Origin: Aquatica leii
Lineage: Eukaryota; Arthropoda; Insecta; Coleoptera; Lampyridae
Direction: 5' to 3'
Assembly (NCBI GenBank): GCA_035610365.1
Contig: CM069435.1
Span: forward strand, 14,311,123 to 14,375,122
DNA length: 64,000 nucleotides
The notes beneath the pieces were generated by a model that was not told the origin of the DNA, searched no databases, and saw only the letters and a list, made by a program, of their open reading frames with translations. The position numbers and the translations under genes are program-made. Positions 46,516 to 58,779 of the stretch are shown here, one piece after another; the stretch's first letter is position 1, and every line of letters begins with the position of its first letter.

Positions 46516-46898
46516 AGTAAAAGCCGAAATTCAAATCTGAAAAAATGCGCGCGCACACGAACACAGTCGAAGAAAATACGATCTCAACCGAACTTGCACG
46601 AAATTCAAATTTAGTAATCGATATGGAAACAGATACAAATTCGAGTTGATACAGAAAAAGTTTTGATTTTTTTTATTCAACCTATCGCACAATAAAAGAT
46701 TAAAAACTGTATAAGCCGTCAATATAAATAAAAAATAGATGATTTCCTAACTTATAGATAATTTGCGTGCTCAACAACAAAACTGTTTAATTTATCAATG
46801 GTTTGTATAAAAATCACCTAGTTGAATGCAAACTGTTAAACAAATTATATAGTTTACTGTTAGTTATTGATGGTGTGTTCTTACAACGATTATTGAAT

Positions 46899-47214
46899 TT
46901 AATTCGCTTCAAACGGTTGATGTAGATAACCCCACGGTCTTGTTTCAATACTATCAAAACTGAGCATGCGTTTATCATCATAAGGACTAAGTACAATTTT
47001 ACTTTGCTTAACGGAGAACATGTTGTGTTTTTTAGATTTAATGAGTCGTTGATCAGCTTCAAATTTTTTTTAAATTAATTGATAAATTGTTAAGCTTTTC
47101 AAATGTTCTTATATCTTTTATAGTAATGGGAAATTGAATCCCATCGCAATTTAAAACATGATTGAAATCAGGATATGAATAAAGTCTATTAGAACTTTTC
47201 TTAGTGGGCATCAT
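46899..47214 (-). pseudogene. DNA polymerase B remnant (right arm)
   Basis: Mirror of 42864-43179 and the same length (316 nt), with a single substitution near its end (EE versus EA). It has the same N-terminal and C-terminal PolB segments joined around a large internal deletion, and the same one-base frame break, so deletion and break predate the palindrome. Confidence 0.65.
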
Positions 47215-48028
47215 CAACTAAACAGTTTTTTAATAATATAAGTACATATTGTGAATGCTGTGAAATTCACCTTATCAACAATATGTATGAGGTTCACTTG
47301 CGTACTTTAAAACATAAAAAAATTGTAAACTTAAACTAAGAAATGATGTAATGATTTTAAAACAGACCTTTAAGAGTAGAATAGGTATAGGAAAACCGAC
47401 GTTATCAAACAACGTAAAAAAAATTCAAAATAAATTAAAAAGCAAAGTTTTGTTTTTAATTGATGAAAACCTCAAAATATTAATAAATAGTAATATCGAT
47501 AATTTCAATTATTATTTTATTTAAATCAAATTTGTTATCTTAAGTTGGCAACAATGTAGGCACCATTATTTCAAATACTCATTGACCATTTTAAATTTAT
47601 ATTCAAAAATTAATTGTTTTGCTATTTTTAAACAGTAAATATGTAATTGGATATATAATCCTTTACAATGTGATTAAGTGGCCTTTAAAAAATGTTGATA
47701 GGAACCATTTCCTATATTTCGTGATGAGTGGTTTAGTTAGACTACTTTATTGTTGGCGACATAGTTTTACTTATACTTATTCAAATTATTTTAATTTAAT
47801 TGTGTATTAATTTTAAATGCATGATTTTCAAACGCTAAAAATGTTGAGTCAGAACGGCCATCTTACCTAAAATTTAAGTTTAAAAAAAGCAAGGAAGTTC
47901 GATCTCATTCAATTACGTAAAGTAGAGTTGTGATTGTAGATTTCAATCAGTTCTAATCCTGCATTCTCTAGGACGATACGATACAGATATATTTGTGCGT
48001 TTTGTGTATTAACTAATTTAATTTCAAA

Positions 48029-49048
48029 ATGAGTGATCGGTTAGATATAGAAAAAGCAAAATCTAGTAGTGTTCCATTACATTTGGATTCACCTACGACG
48101 CATTGTATGAGTCATAATAGTATTGATGTTGAATATGAAGATGATGATGAACGATCGGATTCACTACGATTCATGTCTACAGAATACAAATTGATTGAAG
48201 AAACTCGTCTTCTGCAATATGATAACGCTTCAAATGAAACACTTGTAAACTCAACTTGCTACAGAATCGATCATGACGGTTACAAATATATTGAAATTGG
48301 GTATAGCACGTATTTGCATCTTGATTCTGTTATACGAATCTGGAGTGATGTAAACAGTGACACGTGTGAAAATGGTGGTATATGTAGAAATGCCAGATGG
48401 AATGTTGTTGTTTGTAATCATTGTGATAAAAATAACGTACTACTAACTATAGAAGAATGGACCGAATTTATGAAACTTCAACCTTATTTAATGAACGATT
48501 TTTTCTATAATTCCACCGAAATCATGCCTATTCTTGAAGAAGCGAAATTGTTAAACATCAATGTTTCTATTCAAAACCTAAGTAAATCAATCGATATATC
48601 CAAAGATTTAAAATTATTCTACAATTGGAAGTATTCTGAACCAGGATCATCTCCGTTAGATAAAAATTCGAATTTTTTAAAAACAATTATGTTGTGTCGT
48701 GATTATCGATCGTGTACTTTGGATAAATATGATATGTACAACATTTTTAATTTAAAACCTACAATTAACTATCGATTGGAATTAATGAAATCGTATAAAT
48801 TAAAAGAATACTACAATAATATAGTAGAAAGTGTGATTAAACAAAAAACTGAAAAAAACAAAATTAAAAAAAGCGCCGATGGTTATAAGGACGAGAACTA
48901 TAAAGAAGATGATGAAATGCAGAGTTTTGAAGCATTTGGCCATTTTTTAAATTGTGAAAATAACATTAATTCTTATAATGTGTTGTGTGTAATGGAAATA
49001 TTGCATCATCGACCTGGATATATCATGTCTAGTGTTACAGACCATTAA
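48029..49048 (+). CDS. Uncharacterised 339-aa protein of Polinton derivative (intact)
   Basis: An intact frame from ATG 48029, preceded by an AT-rich leader and followed by AT-rich sequence with AATAAA at 49116-49121. I do not recognise a named domain. Visible features: acidic, serine-rich N-terminus (VEYEDDDERSDS near residue 33), a conserved-looking central part (YKYIEIGYSTYLHLDSVIRI, then CENGGICRNARWNVVVCNHC with four Cys, then LLTIEEWTEFMKLQ), and a C-terminal half with CRDYRSCTLDKYDMYNIF and a lysine-rich stretch. The central pattern recalls small uncharacterised genes in insect Maverick elements, but this is a weak memory-based link. It is the only intact gene in the element. Confidence 0.75.
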   Translation: MSDRLDIEKAKSSSVPLHLDSPTTHCMSHNSIDVEYEDDDERSDSLRFMSTEYKLIEETRLLQYDNASNETLVNSTCYRIDHDGYKYIEIGYSTYLHLDSVIRIWSDVNSDTCENGGICRNARWNVVVCNHCDKNNVLLTIEEWTEFMKLQPYLMNDFFYNSTEIMPILEEAKLLNINVSIQNLSKSIDISKDLKLFYNWKYSEPGSSPLDKNSNFLKTIMLCRDYRSCTLDKYDMYNIFNLKPTINYRLELMKSYKLKEYYNNIVESVIKQKTEKNKIKKSADGYKDENYKEDDEMQSFEAFGHFLNCENNINSYNVLCVMEILHHRPGYIMSSVTDH

Positions 49049-52000
49049 TTTATCATACGTTTGTTAAAATTTTTTAACCCTGAATTTTTATTAATTTAAT
49101 TTTTAAACTTTGTAAATAAAGTATGGTAGTTATATATTTAGCAAAGTGTAATAAAAGTTTACTACTTAAATTGCTTACTTATTTTCATCGTTTTGTGTTG
49201 ATTTCAGTTATCATTTTAATCAAATTTACAATGCAAGTCAAAATTATTGAGGTTATGTTACAGTTTCCGTTACAAAAACACTAAATTTTGTTATCTTAAA
49301 TTGATGACGCTATATTGAATAGAAAAGGTTCTTGACCTGTAACAGTAAAAAAATAAGTAAGACATTATGATTTCAAATATTTATTGTCTATTTTAACTAT
49401 ACATTCTAAGGTTTAGTTGTTTTATTTTTTTGTCGAATATTACATATGTAATTAGATATATATTTATATATTTGGCAATGTGTAATAAAAGTTTACTATT
49501 TAAATTGCTTACTTATTTCCATCGTTTTGTGTTGATTTCAGTTATTATTTTAATCAAATTTGCAGTATGATTAAAAATTATTGAGGTTAAGTTATATTTT
49601 CTGCAACAAAAAGACTAAATTTTGTTATCTTAAGTTGATGAATTTGTATTTAATAGGAAATACATTTAATCATTAAAGGTTCTTGACTTGCAACAGTAAA
49701 AAAGAATAATACATCATTATTTCAAATATTAATTGTCTATTTTAACTTTACACTCTAAATTTTAATTGTTTTTTTGAATATGTAATTGGATATATAATAA
49801 TAAAAATACTTTTATTTAATACGAACTCCCCCGACCATCATCGGCTAACTTCAAACCGAACGTAAACCGGTCATACTCGATATAATTTGTTTTTTTTTGT
49901 GTACATTTATTTTGTTTATTTTTGTATATATCTAATGGTTTAATGAATGATATATGACGTTTTTATAAAAAATAGTTATAATTTTTAATTGTAATGTAAA
50001 TAAGGTTTCAAAATTTCTAATACCATAATCTAAATTAAATAAATGGATTATTTTTTCATTGAAGAAATTATATAACTACATTCTTTGTAATATCTACAAT
50101 GGTAATATAAAATGTACGTAATAATTAAATATAATAATAGTCATATTTTGTATATAAATATTAATAAATAGTAAAAACGATGAATGAGTTTTTAAACTTT
50201 CCCGCCCTCTACCGAACCTAAATACGAACTTCCTCGATCATCATCGGCTAACTTCAAACCGAATGTAACTCTACCATACCCGATATTATTTGTTTTTGCA
50301 TAAAATTATTTAATTATAAAACTGCAGATCAGCAAAAAACATGCCAACGAGCTTTTGCAGAAAAAACTTTATGTTACTATAATGTCATATAATGTTTTTA
50401 TAAAAATAGTAATAAATTTTCATTGTAATGTAAGTAAGGTTAAAATATTTCTCTAATACTAGAATCTAAATTAAATAAATGGATTAATTTTTCATTGAAA
50501 AATTATATTACTGCATTCTTTGCAATGTCTACAATAGTTAAATCAGCATTTTGTTTGTGTATATAACTAGTAATAGCTATGAATAGAATTTATTTTTATT
50601 AAAGAAATGTCTGTACATTATAAGCCAATTTTAAATGCATATAAAATATTAAATCTAACATAATCAAGGAGTTTATTCGATCGATGCGGCTATTAACACA
50701 ACGAAATTATTTTAAAAAATATTTAAAAAATTGCAATCTCACACCAAACGCAACTATAAAATGTAATATAATACCATCTGCGTGAAAAAAAACATTGTTT
50801 ATAAATTTTAATTGTAATTTAAATAAGGTTAACTGTAATACTATTTTAATTGTATACATTAATTACTGATTTTCATTGATTTGATTTTACAAATACTGAT
50901 AATCCAAATCCAGTACTAAAACGATAAGTTAAATTGACGATTTTTCATTTAAGAAATTACTGTTTTATAAACGGTTAAAGCTGAATAATGCAAATCAACA
51001 AAATTATGAGTGTCAACGACTGATATATAACACTATATGCTGAGATAATACTTGAACGTTAGAGTCTTTATAAAAAAATTGTTATACATTTTAATTGTAA
51101 TTTAAATATGCACCGTTTTGTATTGATTATTATTTTAATCAAATTTACCGGATCGACCTTATAAACTTAGTAAATTTCTTAAGTTGTTGGCAGTAAATAA
51201 AAATTTAATCATTAAAGGTATTCAACCTGTAATAGTAATGAAATATGTAATTCGATATATAATCCTAAGTTACTTTAATTTAATGACGTATTAATTTGAA
51301 ATGCATAAAATAGTCTGCTTGCTATCAAAATCATTAATAAATTTTATAATCTTAAGTTGGCAACAGTGTAATCAATAATAAATAACATTAATCATTATGA
51401 CTATGGCATTATTATCTGAAATATTTATTGATCATTCTAAATTTACATTCAAAAAATTTGTATTACTAAATACGCGATTGAATATAACACCCTTTATAAT
51501 CTGATGTGTAAAAAACAATTTTGATAGGAACCATTCTTTATATTTTGGAATGAACAAGTTAGCTCTTTGTTGTTTATGATAGATTTATTCTACCTTTTCA
51601 TAATACTTTAATTCAATTATGTATTAATATGCATGATATTCAAATGATAGAAATTCAAAGCACCCGAACTTACACGAAATTCAAATTTTAAAAAAAGCGC
51701 AGGAAATTTGTAATCTTAAGTTGGCTACAGTGTATTCAACAATAAATAACATTAATCATTATGACTATGGCATTATTATCTGAAATATTTATTGATCATT
51801 CTAAATTTACATTCAAAATTAATTGATTTGTTTTACTAAATGCACAATTGAATAAAACAACCTCAATAATCTGATGTGTAAAAAAATTTTTGATAGGAAC
51901 CATTCTTTATATTTTGGGATGAACCAGTTAGTCCTTGTTGTTTATGATAGATTTATTCTACCTTTTCATAATACTTTAATTTAATTATGTATTCATATGC

Positions 52001-53291
52001 ATGATATTCAAATGATAGAAAAAGCACCCGAAGTGGTACGAAATTCAAATATTTTAAAATGCGCTGGAAATATGGTTACTACCCCCCACCCCTTTCCAAA
52101 ACTCGAATTTGCCCGAACCCGAACAGACACGAAATTCAAATTGCGCGCGCACACGAAAACAGCCGAACAAAATACGAACTCGCCCGATCTTACCCGAAAT
52201 TCAAATTTTTAAAAAAGCGCGGGAAAATGTGGTTACTACCCCCTCCCAAAACTCGAACTTGCCCGAACCCGAAATTCAAATTGCGCGCGCACACGAACAT
52301 AGCCGAACAAAATACGAACTCGCCCGAACTTACCCGAAATTCAAATTTTAAAAAAAGCGCGGGAAAATTTGCGCCAGAACCGGCCCTACTATACTACTGT
52401 TGTGATTCCATATGCGTTTATTTACATAAGATTTTTCTGTGCTCTCATCGAACAGATTCTGTCTCCCCAATCAGCAAGGAAACGTGTTTTCCATGTTTTA
52501 AAAACGTTACAACGTTTTAAAATTCAAAAAAATATTTTTGTTGCGTTTTAAAAATATTTCATTTAAACATTGATATTGAAATATTTTAAAAATGATGTCC
52601 AAAACATTTTTTAGTAACAAAAACAACGTTTTTACTTTATTAGAAATTTTTCCTTGATTTCACCTATGCACTTTTTTCTTTTATATATTGTAACAAAAAC
52701 ACAACTATATAAAATGTTGTTACATATTATTAATAAATACATATTAAACCTTTTTGTTTTTCAAAAACTTTCTTGCAAATTTGAATTAAGTACTTAATAA
52801 CCGCGTTTGCGCAAAATACCAGTATTTGCGTGAAAAGATGACGATTTTGCATATTTTAAGCTTCAACGAATCAACCGAATCAACAATGGTATTACTCGCT
52901 ATGCTGTGTAATGTATTGTTAGTGTATCAGTTTAATCGTTTTCTAATGTGCGTTCTAGTGAAACTCAGATAGATAGTTTTAGTATATTTCAGCATTTATT
53001 CAGATGGTACGTTTTTCGTTGCAAGAAATTTTGCTGAAGTGTAATATTACAAAGTTACAGCAGTGGTACACTAAAACCTTCATTCTATGTAGTTCATGAT
53101 TTCCGTTCTTTGTGATGTTTTAAGGTTATCAAATTGATATGATGTTGCCCAAATGGGAGATTTGAACGTGCACAATAACCAGTTAATCTTGGTATGTAAT
53201 TTTTTCTGATATTGATGCAGCATTATTTTGTGTGTACAATCTTGGATTGTTAGTTGTTCTGGTTTTCGTTTTTACACAAAGAGGTACATGC

Positions 53292-53470
53292 ATAATTAGT
53301 CAAAAGTTTTCTTATTTTATAGATAGGATCCTTCGGTGTATAGGAACGACCACAATAAAAACAACCTTTGTTGTTCAGGCCTTAACAACAGATAAAGGTC
53401 GTTTTTATTGTTGCCGTTTCTCCACTCCGAAGGATCTTGTCCATAAAATAGAAAAACTTTTGATTAATTG
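53292..53470. repeat. Long imperfect hairpin (about 80-bp arms)
   Basis: Left arm TAATTAGTCAAAAGTTTTCT ... CAATAAAAACAACCTTTGTT folds back on AACAACAGATAAAGGTCGTT ... AAAACTTTTGATTAATTG around a loop of about 10 bases containing CAGGCCTT. It also includes GATCCTTCGG paired with CCGAAGGATC. It could be a foldback MITE or a transcribed hairpin. The flanks 52405-53290 and 53475-53680 show no gene. Confidence 0.75.
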
Positions 53471-53682
53471 CAAACTTTTGTGAGGATTATTATAATTATT
53501 TCAATTAATATAAAGTAAAATAATACATAAATAATGTTTGTTTTACTAATATGTTAATGTGTTAATTTTTGTTATAGGCACCAAATGCGTTTGCAGCCAC
53601 ATAAAATTGAAGTATTTTGAATACACAAGGATTGTACTATCTATCTTTTGTAAGCATTTTAGGGCTGGTTCTATAATAATGG

Positions 53683-53822
53683 TATAAAGTTATACTTAGT
53701 TTGATTGTAAAATGCTGTCGCTATTGGCTGTGTTATTGGTTAGTATAAATAAAACTAACAGCCAAATATGTGAGTATTTTAAAATTAAAACAAGTATAAC
53801 TAAACTTACATTTATACCATGA
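53683..53822. repeat. Small inverted-repeat element
   Basis: ATGGTATAAAGTTATACTTA near 53680 is matched in reverse by TAAGTTTAGTTATACTTG-like sequence ending ATTTATACCAT at 53822. About 140 bp, no ORF; a weak MITE candidate. Confidence 0.4.
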
Positions 53823-53889
53823 AAGATACGCTTTAGGTAAGGGGTTTTATGAAAGCGTAAAAAACTTTCAACAACTTTCTAAATCGTAA

Positions 53890-54071
53890 ACTTGTAAACC
53901 AAGCCAGATTTTAAACTTCCAAAAAAAATTGATAAACTGAAGCAAACGACAATCTATTAAAGAACCACGGGTATTGTAGTAGTTGGTTGAGCAAGACTCT
54001 AATTGAATTAAACCACACAGTTCAATAATCAACTTAGAAACCAAACCAGATTCTAAACTCCATAGAAGTCG
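53890..54071 (-). repeat. Penelope 3'-tail fragments
   Basis: AACCAAGCCAGATTTTAAAC at about 53897 and AACCAAACCAGATTCTAAAC at about 54038 match, in reverse, the tail GTTTAGAATCTGGCTTGGTT of the Penelope copies at 14676 and 31590. The second continues into CTCCATAGAAGT. The stretch 54072-54770 is AT-rich, with a TATA-type microsatellite near 54530-54660. Confidence 0.6.
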
Positions 54072-54777
54072 TATTCACACTAGTAAAATTTTTCAATCAT
54101 CTATATTTTTGAATCCAACATCCCTAATTCGGAAGTTAGCCTTGAAAAGTATTTGTAGTAACCTTAATATTATCTATATATAAAAGTGTTGTGGTTGTCG
54201 CCATCTCGTGGTTAAGAGCCCACGTATAAAATATATTCGTTGGTGGATTGCAACCGTGTTAATATTCAATACGATTTTCGAATTTTCGCGGTTAGCAAAT
54301 CCAACTACCAACATGCTAAGATCTCTATACCACCAATTTGTTTCTTAATATTATCGTTCTCCTAGCCGTCAAAGATAATGATACTGTCGTTTTGAACCGA
54401 ACTAATTACGCTGAAAAACCCACTATATTCTGTCAAAATTCCATTTCAAAGAATGAACATAAGATCAGCTAAATCATCAGGTCTTTAAATCGACTTCTTG
54501 AAACCAAACGTGATTATTTTTACATATTTTATTTATACATTACATATATATCGATTTATTTGTTTATCTACACGTTTATACATATATCTATACATGTTTA
54601 AAATAAAATACGACAAATATATTTATACAAAACATATATACATATATATTTTTCTATTTCATTTATTAAGCAATGAAAAAGGTTAATGAAAAAAACCATG
54701 TACTACATAAATAATTAAAGAAGCCGAAAAAAAACAAAAGTGAAGTAAAAGTAATAAATAAAAAAAAAAGAAAAAGC

Positions 54778-56545
54778 AAGACAAAATAAAAATTGGAACA
54801 TGGAATATAAGATCGATGATACAACCAGAAAAAATCAGAGATATTGTACAAACTTTAGAAAAATATAAAATAGATATCATAGCAATATAAGAATTGAGAT
54901 GGGCAGAAGAAAGTGAGATGAATAAAAATAACTACACGATATTTTGGAGCGGAGGAAAAAACAAGGTAAAAATAGAACAGGGTAACAAAACAACAAATGA
55001 AAAATATTATAAAATTTGAAGCAATAAATGACAGAATGTCAAAGTAGAATAAGAAGACAAATAAGTAATAGCAGCCTAATATGTATATATGCTCCAACAG
55101 AAGTAGATAGAAATGAGAAAAAATAATATTTTTATGAAAAACTTATAACAGAATGCGAAAAAATTCCAAAATATGATACTCTAATAATATTAGGAGATCT
55201 GAATGCGCAAGTAGGAAAAGAAGATCATATAAAAGCTGTATCGGGCAAAAAAACCCAATACACGAAAAAACAACGATAACGGAAACAGAATCTGTAATCT
55301 AGCAGCTGCAACGAATTTATATTTAGCAACTACAAAATTTCCCCACCCAACCAAGCATAAAATCACATGGAATCACCCAAATCAAGTAAAAAAAAGTCAA
55401 ATAGATCATGTCTTAATAACAAAAAGTAGAATGAAAAACATAGAAGATGTTAGATCGTACAGAGGAACTACTGCAGATACAGATCGTATTCTAGTAACTG
55501 CAACGATTAAAGAAAAGTACAGCACAAGACAACGTTAAAAACAAGATGAAGAACAGATGGAACACAGAAAACATTAAAGATGTAAAAATACAACAAAAAC
55601 TACAAAAAGATTCAACACAAAAACTCCAACAAAAAAGAGATGATGAGCATAAAAAAAGCAAAAATAGAATGGAAGAGGAATTGTATAACATAAAAACAAG
55701 TCTTTTAGTGACAGCGGAAGAATGGATAGATAGCAAATCATGGATAAGAGTAAAGAATGGTACGATAAAGAATGTGAAGAAGCATGCAAAACAAAAAATT
55801 AAAAATGGAGAAAATGGCTACAAACAAAAACAGAAAAAGATAAACAAATATATAAAGAAGCAAACGCAATAGAAAGAAATAATTGCAAAAGAAAAAAAGG
55901 GAATGGAACGAAAATAAGTTAAAAAAATTACAAGAAGAATATAGAAATAGAAATACAAGAATGTTTTATTAAAGAATAAGGCAAGAAAAAAAAATTAGAA
56001 AATAAAACCAAGAGGTTTTAAAGATGAAAAAAGCTACACAAAATATACACAAACTGAAATACAACAAATATGGAGAAACTATTTTGAAACGCTAGTTTTA
56101 GTGGCGAAACACGGACAAATATAAATACACCAACAAATACAACAGTATGCTTAAAAACACACAAACCAACTCTAGAGGAGGTGAAAAGAGCAATAGAAAA
56201 TTCTAAAAATAAGAAAGCAGTCGGAAGTGATAACGTAATTGCGGAGTTGATCAAAAACGGAGGTGAAAAACTACATAAAAAGATACAAGAATTAATAAAT
56301 CAAATACGGAGGGAAGAATATATGCCAGAAGAATGGAGAAAAGGAATAATAACCACAATACACAAAAAAGGAGATATAGTAACCGAATGGAAACCAACAG
56401 AAAACAGGAAGAGAGGCAAGCCAAAGATCAGATGGATTGACGATGTAGTAGAAGATCTAAAAACGTAAGAAATAAAAAACTTGAAAGTAAAATGCCATAA
56501 CAGAACTGAATGGTCTAAAATTGCAGAAGAAGCAGACTAGCAAAA
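54778..56545 (+). pseudogene. LINE with endonuclease and internally deleted RT (RTE-like)
   Basis: Starts KIKIGTWNIRSM, the N-terminus of a non-LTR endonuclease, with one stop before ELRW. Later ILGDLNAQVGKE, ICNLAAATNLYLAT and SQIDHVLITKSRM follow across frameshifts. A lysine-rich linker (55546-55872) leads to the RT finger segment NKKAVGSDNVIAELIKNGG and EEWRKGIITTIHKKGD. This jumps directly to RGKPKIRWIDDVVEDL, the C-terminal tail typical of RTE/CFDP2-like LINEs. The catalytic palm is deleted. The stretch 56546-56949 after it shows nothing clear. Confidence 0.75.
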
Positions 56546-56949
56546 AATTAATATAATTTAAAAAATAAGATAATCGGGTACTAATCCATACCAAATAACG
56601 GATTAAGAAAGCTGAAAAGCAGACATAACTGCACGCGGTTAAAATTCTGGTTATATAAAACTTATATTTCTGAAAACAAATATTAGATTTTTAAAAAGAT
56701 GTTTTAAATTCTATTTAGGTATAAAATTGCTGTTTACAATAAAATTGCGGTTTACACTACGCAAGGCAAACTAATAATGCGTTAGCATACTTCATGATGT
56801 TATTCTATCGTTTCCTGCATAATCACACTTTCTGCAATTCTGCAATCTTGCGTTTGTGGTTTTTTTGGATTTTACTTCTTGTGATTGCAATTTCTTGGAT
56901 ATAACTCTTTCCAGCCAGGTCAAGACACTGTCCCCAGGCGCTTCGTTAT

Positions 56950-58726
56950 GGTTATAGTACGTTTCGCCGCGGTTGATTCGCCACATTCGTTTCGCCGCCA
57001 GAACTGTTTGCAGGGAGATGTTTTCTCGCAAATATTTTTATGTTTGTAAACATTTTGTTAAACATTTCGGAATTTCTAATTGCACATGTATTAAATAATT
57101 GAAAAGGCTCAAGTTAATAGGCAAATTAGTAAATTTAATGGCATTTTGGGTATAATTATAAAATCTATGTTTAGATAATTAAACTGTAAATTACAATATG
57201 ATTAGAATTATTTTAACAAATACGGCACAAAAATTTTAATACCCCTGATTATCATTAATGAGTCCTTAATATCACATTAATATAAGTGCTTTCTCTCAAC
57301 TATAAAAGGAAATCATGTTGGAAAAGTATTTTAGTGCTAGATTGTTACACATTGTACCTATAATGGAGCAAATAATCGAATCCAAACGTGGAATGCGAAA
57401 GTTTGTGAATGAGGGCTACGAGTACGTTTTTGATCGGCTATCAGCCGATGATGCAGTAAAATTTTGGCGATGTGAAAGAAGAGGACGTTGTAAAGCTAGA
57501 ATCCACACAAGCAATAGTGATCAAGAGATCAAAAAAATTCACAGGGATCCAACGCCGCGAAAGTTGTAATTCCACCAGAATATTGCGAGTATAATGTTCA
57601 AGAAGGCAAACGAGAGAACTTCTTGCTGTTTGATAGCGGACCACAACACGACCGGATCCTTATATTCGGACGCCAAAGTAACACCAACACTTTGGCAGAC
57701 TGCACCAGTGTATTTGTTGATAGAACTTTTAAAATATGTCTAAACTTATTCACCCAAGTTGATACTGTTTGAAATATGGCGGTGTTCATCCCATTTACTA
57801 CGCTCTTCTCCCGGACAAAAGAAAAGTTACGTACGATGCACTGTTTGAGCAACTTCGCGTTTTAATGCCGAGTTTGCGTCCGCAGAACATATATTGTGAT
57901 TTTGAAATGGCAGCGTTTAAAAGCATTGCTGAAAAATTTCCCGATTCTGAAATACGTGGGTGTTTCCTCCATCTCGCACAAAATTTAAAAAAACATGTGG
58001 CGGCATTAGGTTTACAACGTTTATATAACAACGACGCTGATTTCGCATTGCAGGCACGGATGATAACGGCTATAGCATTTATTTCCATAAAGGACATGGA
58101 GGAAGCGTTAGGTGATTTGGGAAACTTTCTACCAGAAGAACTTCAACCTGTTTTAGACTATTTTGAAGACAACTACGTTGGAAGACAAAATCGAAGAGGA
58201 GGTGGACGTCGCCCGCCCATATTTCCATTGAGAATGTAGAATGTATACGACCGAACGTTACAAGGGGATGACCGCACAAATAACCATGCGGAGGCAGGCC
58301 ATAGACGATTACATACCAAACTGGGGTTGACTAATCCTGTAATTTGGAATTTTATTGAATGCCTTAAAAAGGTGCAACGTGGGAGGGATTTACATTATGA
58401 ACAACTTGTGGCCGGGCGAAATCCATCGCTAAAATTAAAAAAATACAGAGACGCATACGAACGAATTATTCGTATCGTTCGGGAATATCAGGAAAGAGAC
58501 ACTATCGAATATCTTCGTGGAATAGCCCATAATTTTAAAATAGATTAAATGTAATGTAATGTAATTATGTAAGTTTATATTACTTTATTATTTTAGAATA
58601 AAAATAAACAAAAACAATTTATTTGCATTTATATTAAAACTTCTTGGTTCACCGTCACCGCGGCGAATCGTTTTCACGGCAAACAGTCCTGGCGGCGAAA
58701 CGGTCGCGGCGAAACGTACCATTCCC
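56950..58726 (+). mobile_element. MULE DNA transposon with 9-bp TSD
   Basis: 1777 bp, flanked by CTTCGTTAT on both sides (56941-56949 and 58727-58735). Ends are inverted: GGTTATAGTACGTTTCGCCG on the left and, reversed, GGGAATGGTACGTTTCGCCG on the right. The inner TIR part repeats the TTTCGCCGC motif and shares CCGCCAG-ACTGTTTGC. It encodes a decayed MULE transposase with FLYWCH finger. A 9-bp duplication fits Mutator-like elements. Confidence 0.9.
57315..58548 (+). pseudogene. MULE transposase with FLYWCH zinc finger, broken
   Basis: 57315-57569 encodes a FLYWCH finger (KRGMRKFVNEGYEYVFDRL, then FWRCERRGRCKARIHT). A stop is followed by the DDE core in shifting frames: VFVDRTFKICLNLF (first Asp, usually VDGTFK), GGVHPIYYALLPDKRKVTYD, YCDFEMAAFKSI (second Asp) and GCFLHLAQNLKKH (CxxH). 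The C-terminal part (58327-58548) has NFIECLKKVQRGRD. Stops near 57567 and 57772 and a frameshift near 58239 inactivate it. A TATAAAAG box lies at 57302-57309 just before the ATG. Confidence 0.85.
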
Positions 58727-58779
58727 CTTCGTTATCACTAGGTTCCGTATTCACACATCTTATTTTTCAACTTATTTCT

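Larger units (their letters stand above)
37674..52398. mobile_element. Palindromic Polinton/Maverick derivative, 14.7 kb
   Basis: An almost perfect inverted repeat: arms 37674-44987 and 45090-52398, about 7.31 kb each, around a unique core of about 100 bp. Outer ends are AGTAGTATAGTAGGGCC and its reverse complement, so the element starts AG and ends CT, and it is flanked by the 6-bp direct repeat GTTGTG (37668-37673 and 52399-52404). AG/CT ends and 6-bp duplications are Polinton hallmarks. Each arm carries remnants of the two ends of a Polinton-type DNA polymerase B and a 339-aa gene. No integrase, packaging ATPase, protease or capsid gene is seen. It is a non-autonomous element consisting nearly entirely of inverted repeat. 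Confidence 0.85.
45090..52398. repeat. Right arm of the palindrome
   Basis: Reverse complement of 37674-44987 with about 99% identity by eye; visible differences are single bases and homopolymer indels. It carries the intact 339-aa gene, the mirrored PolB remnants, the inner tandem arrays and the terminal repeats (52028-52385). The 49100-52020 section is AT-rich and non-coding. Confidence 0.88.

Noticed and set aside
54530..54660. Small frames in TATA-rich sequence before the LINE
   Set aside because: Low-complexity TATACATA repeats translate to Y/I-rich peptides in several frames.
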